A DNA stretch of 64,000 nucleotides from Algivirga pacifica (GTDB taxonomy: Bacteria; Bacteroidota; Bacteroidia; Cytophagales; Flammeovirgaceae). The position numbers and the translations under genes were made by a program. The notes beneath the pieces are model-generated. The model was not told the origin of the DNA. It worked only from the letters and a program-made list of their open reading frames with translations, and did no database searches. The stretch lies in assembly GCF_039543525.1 (NCBI RefSeq), contig NZ_BAABJX010000010.1:1-64000 (forward strand), given 5' to 3'. Shown one piece after another: positions 1 through 9,538 of the stretch (the first letter of the stretch is position 1; each line of letters begins with the position of its first letter).

Positions 1-478
1 TCCGATTAGGCGGCACAGCTTTCTTGCAAGCTGCCAGATATGTTTGCATGCGGGGCAAACTAGGATCACCCCACGGGGGTGATCTTCTCTAGGTGTGCAC
101 CGATCTATCGGTTTATTGGAAATAATCGAATCATATTTTCAATCGTGATTATTAAACACAAACTGTATGGTTCGTGAACGCACCCCCGTCGGGTGCGTCT
201 ACAAATCAATAAAAACAATCATCATCCTAATTTTTGATATTCATTATTCACCTTTTAATAACTACTATTCTTACGCAGTCGATGGGTTAAAAAACCACCG
301 CTAAGATTAATTATCCCATTACATGGCATCCATAAATGGGATTTGACATTAGATTGAAAAGGATTGATAGGACTGAGCTCCTTACACCAAAATACTTATA
401 TAAAAAATGAAAGGTCAGCAAATATAGCTAACCTTCCATTGATATTGTCTATTCAGAGATACTGTGTGTGAACGGGTA
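1..478. other. Left-edge spacer with two perfect hairpins
   Basis: No gene is visible before 479. Two GC-rich palindromes stand out in AT-rich sequence: arms 64-72 and 76-84 (9 bp, loop ACG) and arms 178-185 and 191-198 (8 bp, 5-base loop). Their style, a C-run arm facing a G-run arm, matches the hairpin cluster at 9179-9361 and the one at 63459-63515, so they probably belong to the same class of dispersed palindromes. The rest shows nothing I recognise. Confidence 0.5.
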
Positions 479-1087
479 TTATTTTTTATACTTCTTAGAT
501 TCCCCTATAACTTCCCCTTTATGATATTTATTTATAATGTAAACTGGTAATTGTAATGTGGTTTCATACCACTCACCTTCTCTTAAACCATCTTCCATTT
601 TACCTTTAAGTAAAATATCTCCGGATTTAGCCTGAAGGACATAAGGACCATTTTCAAGATTATTTTTATAAGTGGTTTTTACTTTTACTTCATCAGTATT
701 ATACCATTCTATATATTTCCCATTCAAATTACCGTTTTTATACACTGCTTCAAAGGCCTTACTTCCATTTTCATGATAAACAGTCATTTTACCGTGAAAA
801 TAGCCATCTTTCTGATTAGCCTCAGTTAAAAGGCTACCATCTTCGCTATATTCTTTATACTTTCCTTGATCTTTACCATCAACAGTTTCTGATAAAATAA
901 TGCCTCCGCTATCTGCATTAACCTGTATAATTCCATTGAACTTTTGCCCATTAAGGTAAAAGTGATCATTAATAAGTTCTAGATCATCTATACTTCTAAT
1001 TTCTTTGTTTTTTGTGTTAAAAGAATTGCAGCTGACAAAACATAAAAAAGTAAGAAGAATGATCAGAATATAATTGTATTTATTCAT
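479..1087 (-). CDS. MORN-repeat (YwqK-like) lipoprotein
   Basis: A 202-residue protein with a lipoprotein signal peptide: a hydrophobic stretch at residues 6-18 followed by a lipobox ending at Cys20. From about residue 60 to 180 it consists of MORN-type repeats of the pattern G-x-Y-x-E/W-x-x-x-G with Tyr/Gly spacing near 22 residues (for example GKYKEY, GKMTVY, GKYIEW). Databases often call this group 'YwqK family antitoxin', but no toxin gene adjoins it and the name should not be read as a function. It most likely sits on the cell envelope. It is a single gene flanked by spacers without genes on both sides. Confidence 0.75.
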   Translation of the reverse strand: MNKYNYILIILLTFLCFVSCNSFNTKNKEIRSIDDLELINDHFYLNGQKFNGIIQVNADSGGIILSETVDGKDQGKYKEYSEDGSLLTEANQKDGYFHGKMTVYHENGSKAFEAVYKNGNLNGKYIEWYNTDEVKVKTTYKNNLENGPYVLQAKSGDILLKGKMEDGLREGEWYETTLQLPVYIINKYHKGEVIGESKKYKK

Positions 1088-1750
1088 AGTTATAACTTTG
1101 TTGAACTTTCAAAGCGTCAAGTTGATACATTATTTGCAAATCCTGATTGCTTTCAATATAAGGTAAAATTGTTGCTTGAGATCTTTTAATAAATACAGTC
1201 TCTGTTTTTAACTTGAGTTACTTGATTTATATACTTGCCCAACAAGTGATCTTTGCACCATATTTGAAGAGGACATGAGACCAGCACTACTTTTAACATG
1301 TGGGGGAATATAAGAGTCTTCTACCTGACCTTACTCCAGAAGTACTTCCCTGCGATTAAATCCATAAATGAGCTTGGACGATTGATAACTTCACTTATAC
1401 CTGATAGTTAATGCAATCTACAGAGGAAGTTAGCACAGCTACAAGCTTGTATCAACTATGGTATAGCACCCATCGAAAATTTCAATGAAGAATAAAATGG
1501 AAACACCTTAAAAGGAGTGTTCTTTTTTGTATAATTGACAAACTAAATGTCCTCATTCAACTTTAAAACCATTAAACTGTGAACCCATTACCCTCTTTTT
1601 TGACTTACTTGAAAAACTCCTTCAATGTTATTCTTGACTCATTAAAAAGCTTTCTGGAGTTATTCGACTTTGTCTTCACTATTTTTGAGTTTTTCTACGC
1701 TATTTTTAAAGTCATTCTGGAAGTCTTCTCTATTTTTGGCGATTAATATA
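1088..1750. other. Gene-poor spacer of 663 bases
   Basis: No convincing reading frame. A weak terminator-like hairpin lies at 1502-1528, with AACAC facing GTGTT and followed by six T, but no + strand gene precedes it. From about 1670 to 1740 the octamer CTATTTTT occurs three times at intervals of roughly 20-30 bases. The stretch 1240-1500 could be decayed coding sequence; I could not identify it. Confidence 0.35.
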
Positions 1751-2728
1751 CTACTCCACCTCATACTCAACCACTTGATCCACAACAAACATCCGAGAGC
1801 TTTCTCCGTCTTTTAAACGATAGCTGATTTGCTTGATCGTTCCTGTGAGCTTCCCTTGATTGTAAATGGGAAAACGCTGCACCAAACGGTTTTCTACCAC
1901 AGCAAACTCATCGTGCCCCTCATACCCTTCGTTGACTTTCATATTCTGCTTAGTCGGCTCAAAATAGACACTGCTCATTGACTGACCATTATTTACTGAA
2001 AAAGCATATACCATTGCCTCCTCATTGGGCCCTTTTGCTACCGTAAAAACGAGTAACTCAGGAGATCCATCCGAATTTAAGTCCTCAACCTCAGCGGCAA
2101 CCACCTCTTGATTTTCAATGGCCATCGTTTCTTGAAAGGAGTTGGGCAATCCAGCTGTCATAATCTCTAACTGCTGCACCCCTTCCTTTGATAAGGACTT
2201 AACATTAAAATCAACTCCCTGTAAGTTTAAATGCTTACTGAATTGTGTTTGATCAATCTGAGTACTATCAATAGGCTCTTGAAGCTTTGTGTACTGACCA
2301 CCTATCGTTCCTCCTCCTGAACAGTAAAACTGTAGAATCTCTTCATCCCCTTTCTCTTTGGCATCGATAGTCAGCTGCTCTTTTGTGAAATGAAAGAGAA
2401 TTGTTTTATCATTTACTCTTGCTTCATATAGACTATCCTCAATAGGAAAAATAGGGGCATCAAATGTACAGGTAGGCTTTTTTCGATCTGCTCTGGAACG
2501 TACTGAAACCTTCAAAGATGTACTATCTTTTTGCATCACACGAACTGCAACCCAATCATACCCTGCCTGCCGCTTGTCATAATCAGCAGAGACGTAATAC
2601 CCTATAATACCATGATCTTCTGTTCCTTTAACAGCCTGTGTTTCTTGACTATGCTTTGGATCTGTAGTACACCCATAACCTAATAGCAAAAGACTATACA
2701 GCAATCCAAAAATTTTTACAAGTCGCAT
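1751..2728 (-). CDS. Hypothetical lipoprotein with a Ca-loop-like motif
   Basis: A 325-residue protein whose N-terminus is a lipoprotein signal with a Leu-rich core and a lipobox ending at Cys20. I do not recognise the family. The first half contains paired Cys residues near 88 and 136. Around residues 215-230 the segment DLNSDGSPELLVF has the D-x-N-x-D-G-x-x-E layout of FG-GAP or EF-hand-like calcium-binding loops, which suggests a surface protein partly stabilised by calcium. It is transcribed alone. The 5' side holds a heptamer-register inverted repeat at 2892-2961. Confidence 0.6.
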   Translation of the reverse strand: MRLVKIFGLLYSLLLLGYGCTTDPKHSQETQAVKGTEDHGIIGYYVSADYDKRQAGYDWVAVRVMQKDSTSLKVSVRSRADRKKPTCTFDAPIFPIEDSLYEARVNDKTILFHFTKEQLTIDAKEKGDEEILQFYCSGGGTIGGQYTKLQEPIDSTQIDQTQFSKHLNLQGVDFNVKSLSKEGVQQLEIMTAGLPNSFQETMAIENQEVVAAEVEDLNSDGSPELLVFTVAKGPNEEAMVYAFSVNNGQSMSSVYFEPTKQNMKVNEGYEGHDEFAVVENRLVQRFPIYNQGKLTGTIKQISYRLKDGESSRMFVVDQVVEYEVE

Positions 2729-2891
2729 AATTTCATTGTTTAATATCCTCCACTTATAAATTTAATTAAGTCATTTTGATCTATGGATTTTACTATACAA
2801 TCAATTTACCTGTTTATTGGTGCCAAGAACTATAAATCTAGTGGTCTAAACGCTAAGTTTTCTGATGGAAATAAAGGGACTGCATTCAAAT

Positions 2892-2961
2892 GGATAAAGG
2901 AGGAAAGAAGAAGGATAAAGGTATAGGAGTCTCTGGATAATAATCCTTCTTCCTTGATCCT
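2892..2961. repeat. Heptamer-register inverted repeat (GGATAAA type)
   Basis: Read in steps of seven from 2892, this spacer gives related words: GGATAAA at 2892 and again at 2913, with purine-rich variants between, then pyrimidine-rich words such as TCTTCCT and TGATCCT on the other side. GAAGAAGGAT at 2907-2916 is the exact reverse complement of 2943-2952, so the tract can fold. GGATAAA is the reverse complement of the unit tandemly repeated at 14766-14835. Confidence 0.55.
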
Positions 2962-3022
2962 TCAATTGTTTGAAAGTAGCTCTCAGTTATAAGTTTACTT
3001 AGCAATCAGTCCACTAGTATGA

Positions 3023-3565
3023 TTATCCTATTTCGACGATGGCATTCTGCCCCTTTAAATGCTGCAGATTATCTTCTATCCTAAACTCAGAGTCATGAAA
3101 ATTTTCTTTTCTCTCTTTGGCCTGTTGTTGACGGATGATACTTCTAGCAAACCTCCGAACACTTGTTTCCGTATTCAAAATCAGTCCGGGTACTTTTGTA
3201 CTTTTACCATCCTCCCCTTTTGCGACCATCGTAAAGTAAGAAGAGTTGCAATGCTTGATCACTCCCGTTTTGATATTCTCTGATTCCACTCTCAGTCCTA
3301 CCACCATAGAGGTTCTTCCTGTGTAATTGATCGAGGCCTTCAATCGAAGTAAGTCTCCTACTTCAATCGGATTTAAAAAATCCACCTTATTTACGGATGC
3401 AGTAACACAATAATGCCCAGAATGCTTAGAAGCACAGGCAAAAGCTGCCTGATCCATTAAACTCAATATGTAACCTCCGTGGATAAAGCCGCTAAAATTG
3501 GAATGAGAAGGCAACATTAATTGGGTCATTTCTAATTGAGAATCTTCAATCTTTTTAAATTCCAT
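3023..3565 (-). CDS. Acyl-CoA thioesterase, hotdog fold
   Basis: A 180-residue single-hotdog protein of the YciA/cytosolic acyl-CoA hydrolase type, which hydrolyses acyl-CoA to free fatty acid and CoA in the cytoplasm. The diagnostic segment is HGGYILSLMDQAAFACA at residues 29-45, with the likely catalytic Asp at 38. A second conserved strand, VNKVDFLNPIEVGDLL, follows near residue 60. The usual domain ends near residue 130; a charged tail of about 50 residues follows, as in several longer family members. No partner gene is adjacent, so the acyl substrate cannot be inferred. Confidence 0.85.
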   Translation of the reverse strand: MEFKKIEDSQLEMTQLMLPSHSNFSGFIHGGYILSLMDQAAFACASKHSGHYCVTASVNKVDFLNPIEVGDLLRLKASINYTGRTSMVVGLRVESENIKTGVIKHCNSSYFTMVAKGEDGKSTKVPGLILNTETSVRRFARSIIRQQQAKERKENFHDSEFRIEDNLQHLKGQNAIVEIG

Positions 3566-3665
3566 TCTATGTTTTGTTTAGTTTAATGTTTCAGTCAAAT
3601 ATAACAACTTCAGACAATGCATCTGTCATAACTTGACTACAAACCTATTATACATACCCAAACAA

Positions 3666-3699
3666 AAAAGGGAAGTAACCTTTCGGCTACTTCCCTTTT
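3666..3699 (-). terminator. Rho-independent terminator of the DUF4856 gene
   Basis: Arms 3666-3677 and 3688-3699 form a 12-bp stem (AAAAGGGAAGTA facing TACTTCCCTTTT). On the minus strand it is followed by TTTTTTG. It lies 25 bases past the DUF4856 stop codon. Confidence 0.8.
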
Positions 3700-3723
3700 C
3701 TATATATCAGTATAACTAATTTC

Positions 3724-4755
3724 TTAGAACTGCGCTACTTCGTCCGCTGTAAAACCAAATACTTCTTGTAGTAAAGTGTTTACTGCTTGTAGATCTTCTG
3801 TCGTTGCATCTGCTGGTACATCACCAAGCAATGTTGCCAACTGATCCATTTCTTCTGTAGAAATCTTTCTATCGATATTATAAAGGAATGCATCTGCAAA
3901 TGCTTTTGCCTCTGACCAGTGGTGGTAGAATGCACCCATATCCTCCGCTGCGATATCTGCAATAGAAGCATTCACATAATGGATTGTCGTTGCTGCAATT
4001 ACCTTTTCCCAGTTCTCTTTGATGATTGCAATCTGACGATCTCTTTCCTCATAGTCCTTATCGTTGATCGCTTGTCTACCTGCGATAAATGCATTGAAGA
4101 TTGGCGTGCTGAAGTCCATCACGTCTTTTCTACCATTGGCATATTTTGCCCAGAACCATACTGTTCCTTCAGTAGACTCGTTCAAGAAATCAGTAGGAGC
4201 ACCGAAGTAACCAAATGCCTCATCCCAGTGGTGTTGCATGGCCGTACCTTTTCCTTCTTCTACCGTCTCATTATCAACATCCATTTTCTCCTCACCCAAG
4301 TAAACCGTTACTGCCTGATAGTATAATACTGAGCCCATCAAGCCTTTTTCTACGATTTGTGCTGGCTCAACACCCTCTGCATTATATAGACGACCACCAA
4401 TCACATATTGCTCATCGCCACTGATTGCTTCCACGATATCGAACTGCTCTTCGATCGCTGCAACTGCTCCAGGGAATGTTTTACTTTTCAGGTCTTTAGA
4501 TGACCCGAATAGCTCACCAGAAGTATTTTCATAAATAGAAGAAAGCTGATCTGCTGTTACGTTAATCAACGTTCCTGCCTTAATCGTTTTAGATAGAGAG
4601 TCCAACATCTGGATTCTAGCTGTCTGTCCAGAATAAGAAACATTCTCAAAATCATAGGTTGTTTTAACCGTATCCATCTCCTCTCCATTACATGAGTATA
4701 GTGAAACTGCTAGTAGTGCAATGGATGCGCGCTTGATGATAGAGTTGAAGTTCAT
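3724..4755 (-). CDS. DUF4856 lipoprotein
   Basis: A 343-residue lipoprotein with a lipobox ending at Cys22. The body matches the DUF4856 family of Bacteroidota, mostly helical and rich in Trp/His pairs (MQHHWDEAFGYFG near residue 170, YHHWSEA near 280). The family is commonly placed near imelysin-like, putatively iron-related surface proteins, but its biochemical role is not established. No iron gene adjoins it here. A textbook Bacteroidota promoter lies upstream at 4804-4835 and a terminator downstream, so it is its own transcription unit and probably well expressed. Confidence 0.8.
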   Translation of the reverse strand: MNFNSIIKRASIALLAVSLYSCNGEEMDTVKTTYDFENVSYSGQTARIQMLDSLSKTIKAGTLINVTADQLSSIYENTSGELFGSSKDLKSKTFPGAVAAIEEQFDIVEAISGDEQYVIGGRLYNAEGVEPAQIVEKGLMGSVLYYQAVTVYLGEEKMDVDNETVEEGKGTAMQHHWDEAFGYFGAPTDFLNESTEGTVWFWAKYANGRKDVMDFSTPIFNAFIAGRQAINDKDYEERDRQIAIIKENWEKVIAATTIHYVNASIADIAAEDMGAFYHHWSEAKAFADAFLYNIDRKISTEEMDQLATLLGDVPADATTEDLQAVNTLLQEVFGFTADEVAQF

Positions 4756-4803
4756 TTATCTGTTTATTATTAAGTTTATTTAGATTGATTTCAAATAGCG
4801 ATT

Positions 4804-4835
4804 CAAAGGTATAGGCTATATAGAATTAATCCAAA
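4804..4835 (-). promoter_or_regulatory. Bacteroidota primary sigma-factor promoter
   Basis: On the minus strand, TTTG (4835-4832), a 20-base spacer and TACCTTTG (4811-4804) match the known Bacteroidota -33/-7 consensus (TTTG, 19-21 bases, TAnnTTTG) exactly. The -7 box ends 49 bases before the DUF4856 start codon. Confidence 0.75.
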
Positions 4836-5013
4836 TAAAAAGTTCCATTTTTATAAAAAAAATTATGAATGCAAAAATAACTGGCCTTAAGAAGGGTTAA
4901 GCATGATGTTCGTCATACCCTATCTATGACTATCATCATAAAAAGGTGACACTTATCACACAGATATAATTCAGCTTGTTTATTTTTGCATCCATCAATA
5001 GTTCAATTATATC

Positions 5014-5880
5014 ATGCAATATTTAAAAACAATCGGTGACGCTTATACAGGTTACTGGAACTACTTAGTCTACGAAATCACACATCCACAGGTCCATAAT
5101 TACTTTTATTGGCTGCTGGGTTTGTCCGTATTGGTTTGGGGATTAGAAGTAGTCATTCCTTGGAGAAAATACCAAAAGCCAATACGAAGAGATTTTTGGT
5201 TAGATGGTTTCTATATGTTTTTCAACTTTTTCCTTTTTTCCTTGATTGGATATAACGCCCTCTCCAATGTAGGGGTTGAACTCTTCAATCAACTCCTTGG
5301 GCAATTGGGAATAGAAAATCTTGTCGCCTTAGAGGTGCAAGCCCTGCCTTCCTGGGTACAACTATTCGTGATGTTTTTGATTGCTGACTTTATACAATGG
5401 AATACTCACCGCTTATTGCATCGAGTACCTTGGCTATGGGAATTTCATAAGTTACATCACTCCGTAAAAGAAATGGGCTTTGCGGCACACCTTCGCTTCC
5501 ATTGGATGGAAACCATCGTCTATAAAACCATACAGTATATTCCATTAGCCATGATTGGTTTCGGAATACAGGACTTCTTTATCGTACATATCATTACCGT
5601 ACTGATAGGCCATTTAAATCACGCCAATCTCAACTGGAGCTATGGTCCATTGAAATATATCCTGAATAACCCTAAGATGCATATCTGGCATCATGCCAAG
5701 GAAATGCCTGAAACCCACCCCTACGGTATCAACTTCGGGATTTCATTAAGCATATGGGACTATTTGTTTGGTACTGCGGTAATTCCCAAAGATGGAAAAG
5801 ACATTGAGCTTGGGTTTGAAGAGGATGAAACTTACCCGGAAGATTTTATGGGACAAATGGCAGAACCATTTAAAAAGTAG
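5014..5880 (+). CDS. Sterol desaturase / fatty-acid hydroxylase family membrane protein
   Basis: A 288-residue membrane-bound di-iron oxygenase. Transmembrane segments lie near residues 32-49, 65-82, 112-128 and 172-198. The eight-histidine pattern is complete: HRLLH at 132-136, HKLHH at 145-149, HLNHAN at 200-205 and HIWHH at 223-227. These enzymes use O2 to hydroxylate or desaturate lipid carbons. In bacteria without sterols the substrate is usually a fatty acid, carotenoid or hopanoid, and nothing nearby decides which. A TATTTTTG box at 4981-4988 resembles a -7 element but lacks a clear -33 partner. Confidence 0.85.
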   Translation: MQYLKTIGDAYTGYWNYLVYEITHPQVHNYFYWLLGLSVLVWGLEVVIPWRKYQKPIRRDFWLDGFYMFFNFFLFSLIGYNALSNVGVELFNQLLGQLGIENLVALEVQALPSWVQLFVMFLIADFIQWNTHRLLHRVPWLWEFHKLHHSVKEMGFAAHLRFHWMETIVYKTIQYIPLAMIGFGIQDFFIVHIITVLIGHLNHANLNWSYGPLKYILNNPKMHIWHHAKEMPETHPYGINFGISLSIWDYLFGTAVIPKDGKDIELGFEEDETYPEDFMGQMAEPFKK

Positions 5881-5888
5881 TTCATGAA

Positions 5889-5917
5889 AAAACCCATCGG
5901 AAGCTCCGGTGGGTTTT
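5889..5917 (+). terminator. Terminator of the hydroxylase gene
   Basis: Arms 5889-5901 and 5905-5917 (one G-T pair) form a 13-bp stem with a 3-base loop; the 3' arm ends in TTTT followed by CTT. It begins 9 bases after the stop codon. Confidence 0.8.
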
Positions 5918-6369
5918 CTTATTTACGGAATTAGTACAGTCCAAAGAGGACTATCACAAAGGTTATGGATTTTTTTAAAGACTTAGGATGTCATACATTC
6001 CAAATAGTTATCATGACTGTTGTATTAATTAAATTGCCATCACACAATCGATTAATACCTTCCTGATGCTTACAAATAAAGGAATTTCAGTTTATATATT
6101 TTTATTTATATATTTGATTTAATATATAAATATATTTTATAATTATTCTATTCGAATGGCTCTCAAGAAGCTGTATGAATTTCCTATATTTTTTATACTA
6201 GTATATAATTGTATTGTTCCTCTTTCATCGTGCTTAGCCTCCTTGGTAAGACGGCTCTACAGATAACAATCAATAATAACTAGTGACCTGGCTCACAATT
6301 ATGGCGTAACCCTCTTTTCATATACCCGTTTACCCAAATAAGAACTACTCTACCAAATCAACACCACAC
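5918..6369. other. AT-rich spacer before the P-type ATPase
   Basis: No gene or clear promoter. The stretch 6090-6150 is almost pure A/T with repeated TATATATTT words. I see nothing else in it. Confidence 0.5.
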
Positions 6370-9042
6370 ATGCAATACAACTACAAAGGACTAAACCAAG
6401 AAACTGTTCTGCTACATCGCCAGCAATTTGGGAGTAACAAACTACAGCAAATTGAGACGGAAAGCTTTTGGAAGAAGCTTCTAGACAACTTTCGGGATCC
6501 CATTATCATTATTCTTTGTGTCGCACTGATCTTAATCCTGACCCTTTCCTTCTTTGGGCTAACCGAATGGTTTGAAGCGCTGGCAATTGCCACCGCTGTA
6601 GCCCTAGCGGTATTGGTCTCCACTTTTTCAGAATACAAAAACGAAAGTTCCTTTCAAGCGTTACAGCAAGAAGCTTCCCAAATCGCCGTAAACGTATTTC
6701 GGGATGGGCATATTCAAAATATTAACATAGAAGAAGTCGTCAAGGGAGATTATATATTACTCCAATCTGGAGCAATGATTCCTGCAGAAGGAATATTAAT
6801 CGACGGTTTCCTTAAGGTCAACCAAGCTTCCCTTAATGGCGAATCGGAAGGAGTATCCAAAAAAAGCACTTCGGCAGATTACACGCCCAAGGAACAAGAC
6901 TTCAATGACCCTCACTACCTCTACCGAGGCGCTACCATTGATGACGGAGAAGGGATTATGCTGGTGGATGCCGTAGGTATGAATACCTTTTACGGGCAAC
7001 TTACCCGTGAACTAGGAATGAAAGAAGAGCGTCTCTCTCCCCTACAACTGAAACTCGAAAAGCTCGCCCACCTGATCAGTAAACTAGGATATATAGGGGC
7101 TATCGTCATTGCCTTTTCCTTTATGTTTAAGAAGAGTGTCATAGCCCAAGAGTTCGATCCTGAGCTAATCGCTACTTACTTCTCGGACTGGACTATGGTA
7201 CTGACAGATGGGATGCATGCCATTGTTCTAGCCATTATTATTATTGTCGCAGCGGTACCGGAAGGATTGCCGATGATGATTGCTCTGGTCCTTTCCCTCA
7301 ATATGCGTAAGATGCTCAAAGAAAAAGTCCTAGTGCGCAAGCTACTGGGGATAGAGACCGCCGGAAGCCTAACACTACTATTCTCCGATAAAACGGGGAC
7401 ATTGACCAAAGGGCAAATGGAAGCCCAATACTTTATTACCCACGACACCCATACCTATGAAGGGTATGAGCAAATTCCTGATCCTTTACGCTTATTAGCC
7501 AAAACAGCTATTCTGGAAAATAGCTACACCGTAATTTCGGAAGAAGGAGAAACTATCGGAGGAAATACTTCTGAGCGAGCACTCGCAGGTTTTATTACCA
7601 AAGAAGAAAGGATAGCATATAAAACACATACAGTGGTCCAACAAATCCGTTTTAATAGTAGTCGAAAATTCTCCGCTACCGAAGCAACCGCTGCTGAAGC
7701 CTTTCCCAAACTTTTTGGGCAGGAACAGGTCACCTTTCTAAAAGGCGCCACAGAGATTCTTCTTGCGGAATGTCAATATACCTTTAATGAGCAAGGAGAA
7801 GTCATTCCTCTAGAAAGTAAAGATATCCTGCTCGCTAAAACCGATGAACTTGCCGACAAAGGTATCCGGTTGATTGCACTTGCTGTCAGTAAAGCTTCTA
7901 TCGATACTAATGAGCAACTGCCTAATGAACTCATTCTAATAGGTGTAATCGGTATCCGTGATGATCTAAGGAAAGAATCTGCTACAGCTGTACAACAAGC
8001 TTTAGATGCCGGAATACATGTCGTGATGATCACCGGAGACCGAAAGGGAACCGCTCAAGCCATCGCTAAAGAAATCGGACTAATTAACAGTCCCAAAGAT
8101 ATTGTCTTGAACTCTTCCGATCTACAACAACTTTCTGATGAGGAACTTGAGAAGATGCTTCCCAACCTAAAGGTCGTTGCCAGGGCTCTCCCTACCGACA
8201 AGAGTAGGCTAGTACGTATTGCCAAGAAAATAGGCGATGTAGCAGGAATGACCGGAGATGGTGTCAACGACTCCCCTGCCCTCAAGCATGCTGATGTGGG
8301 CTTTGCCATGGGCAGCGGCTCAGAAGTAGCAAAAGAAGCCGGAGATATTGTTATTCTGGACGATAACTTTCAGTCCATTACCAATGCCGTGCGGTATGGA
8401 CGTACCATTTATAAATCCATCCAGAAGTTTATTGTCTTTCAGCTTACTGTCAATGTTGCTGCCGTACTCACCATTTTCCTAAGTCAGTTCTTTGGTATTG
8501 ATGCTCCCTTGACGATCATACAGATCTTATGGATCAATATCATTATGGATACCCTAGCGGCCATGGCCTTTGGCAGTGAGCCAGCCTTGAAGCGTTATAT
8601 GCAGGAAAAGCCCATTGATCGGGAAGCTTCTATCTTATCCAGAGATATGAAACAGACGATTTTTACAGGAGGACTTTACATCGTTATCGTTTCCTTACTT
8701 TTCCTAAACCTCGACTTCTTCAAAGAGCTATTTCAGCGTGAAAGCAATACAAGCTCCACAGTCTTTATGACCGCCTTTTTCAATGTATTTGTTTTCCTTA
8801 TTATTTTCAATGCCTTCAATATACGTACCCACAAGCTCAATCTACTAGAGAACATTGGCAAGAACCGTATGTTTCTGATGATTATGGGATTAATCATTAT
8901 CCTTCAGGTAACCTTTACTTATATAGGAGGAAGCATCCTGCGTACCACTCCTTTGATGCCCTCAGAATGGGGTATGATTTTTTTGATTGCCGGAAGTATT
9001 ATTCCTGTCGATTTAATTAAAAAGGTAATAGGTAATAGGTAA
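6370..9042 (+). CDS. Calcium-type P-type ATPase (P2 class)
   Basis: An 890-residue cation pump that should expel Ca2+ from the cytoplasm using ATP. Landmarks in order: an N-terminal regulatory helix, two transmembrane helices, the actuator motif NGESEG near residue 157, PEGLP in TM4 at 297-301 (calcium ligand region), the phosphorylation loop DKTGTLT with Asp340, the hinge MTGDGVNDSPA near 631, and a six-helix C-terminal domain. Length and motifs fit the SERCA/PMCA class rather than heavy-metal pumps, since there are no CPC or N-terminal metal-binding domains. The last codons are part of a GGTAATA heptamer repeat, so the C-terminus (VIGNR) is repeat-encoded. Confidence 0.9.
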   Translation: MQYNYKGLNQETVLLHRQQFGSNKLQQIETESFWKKLLDNFRDPIIIILCVALILILTLSFFGLTEWFEALAIATAVALAVLVSTFSEYKNESSFQALQQEASQIAVNVFRDGHIQNINIEEVVKGDYILLQSGAMIPAEGILIDGFLKVNQASLNGESEGVSKKSTSADYTPKEQDFNDPHYLYRGATIDDGEGIMLVDAVGMNTFYGQLTRELGMKEERLSPLQLKLEKLAHLISKLGYIGAIVIAFSFMFKKSVIAQEFDPELIATYFSDWTMVLTDGMHAIVLAIIIIVAAVPEGLPMMIALVLSLNMRKMLKEKVLVRKLLGIETAGSLTLLFSDKTGTLTKGQMEAQYFITHDTHTYEGYEQIPDPLRLLAKTAILENSYTVISEEGETIGGNTSERALAGFITKEERIAYKTHTVVQQIRFNSSRKFSATEATAAEAFPKLFGQEQVTFLKGATEILLAECQYTFNEQGEVIPLESKDILLAKTDELADKGIRLIALAVSKASIDTNEQLPNELILIGVIGIRDDLRKESATAVQQALDAGIHVVMITGDRKGTAQAIAKEIGLINSPKDIVLNSSDLQQLSDEELEKMLPNLKVVARALPTDKSRLVRIAKKIGDVAGMTGDGVNDSPALKHADVGFAMGSGSEVAKEAGDIVILDDNFQSITNAVRYGRTIYKSIQKFIVFQLTVNVAAVLTIFLSQFFGIDAPLTIIQILWINIIMDTLAAMAFGSEPALKRYMQEKPIDREASILSRDMKQTIFTGGLYIVIVSLLFLNLDFFKELFQRESNTSSTVFMTAFFNVFVFLIIFNAFNIRTHKLNLLENIGKNRMFLMIMGLIIILQVTFTYIGGSILRTTPLMPSEWGMIFLIAGSIIPVDLIKKVIGNR

Positions 9043-9056
9043 TAGGAAGCTATTAC
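9024..9056. repeat. GGTAATA heptamer x3 running through a stop codon
   Basis: Three exact copies of GGTAATA occupy 9024-9044 and supply the last residues and the stop codon of the P-type ATPase. GTAATAG (9039-9045) and CTATTAC (9050-9056) then form a hairpin with a GAAG loop. A one-unit change would shift frame and move the stop codon. Confidence 0.7.
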
Positions 9057-9178
9057 ATATATGGATGAGTAACAATAACTATCAGGGCCTATTCATAAAA
9101 GTTATTTTCTATTCTAATGATAAAATGTAGGCCCTTTCGTGACACACAATGCCGTCAACTTAATGGAATAGTAGACAC

Positions 9179-9361
9179 TGGTCTTTGCGAGGACGCAAAG
9201 ACCAAAACATAATGGGAGCATCTCGCACGACATGTAATGCTCCCGTTTGAGCGTGGACGCTCAAATAATGTTTAAAGTCCTAGCGAGGACGCTAGGACTA
9301 GTAGTTAGAACTAATAACACCCTCATTGGTTCGTGGGCCCTCGCGTGACGCAAGGGCCCAC
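9179..9361. repeat. Cluster of five perfect hairpins with conserved tips
   Basis: Five palindromes follow each other: arms 9179-9189/9194-9204, 9214-9221/9237-9244, 9246-9253/9258-9265, 9276-9285/9290-9299 and 9333-9345/9349-9361. Four end in the same tip, GCG-AGGA-CGC, GCG-TGGA-CGC or GCG-TGA-CGC, while the stems below differ and remain fully paired. The segment just before (about 9149-9172) resembles 63402-63425 near the second cluster. A longer stem, 9084-9091/9128-9135, lies upstream. No gene is visible between 9057 and 9490. Confidence 0.65.
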
Positions 9362-9538
9362 ATTCACATCCTTTATCCTTTAATAATCAACCCTTTACAC
9401 CTTAACATAAGTTAAATTTATATTTTTTATAATTTTTATAAATAAAAACTTATGAATCAATTTTAACACCTTTGCCTTAATAGTTAGGGTGTGTCCCTAT
9501 GTAACCAACACCAATTTCAACTTATAACGTTAGATGTT

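Noticed and set aside
479..1087. Toxin-antitoxin module
   Set aside because: The YwqK 'antitoxin' label belongs to MORN-repeat proteins in general; it is an exported lipoprotein and no toxin gene is adjacent.
1240..1500. Transposase remnant
   Set aside because: Short open stretches are interrupted by stops and I could not match them to any IS family with confidence.
3919..4326. Antisense gene on the + strand
   Set aside because: It is an open frame lying wholly within the DUF4856 gene, without start-site or family support; many such frames occur opposite real genes here.
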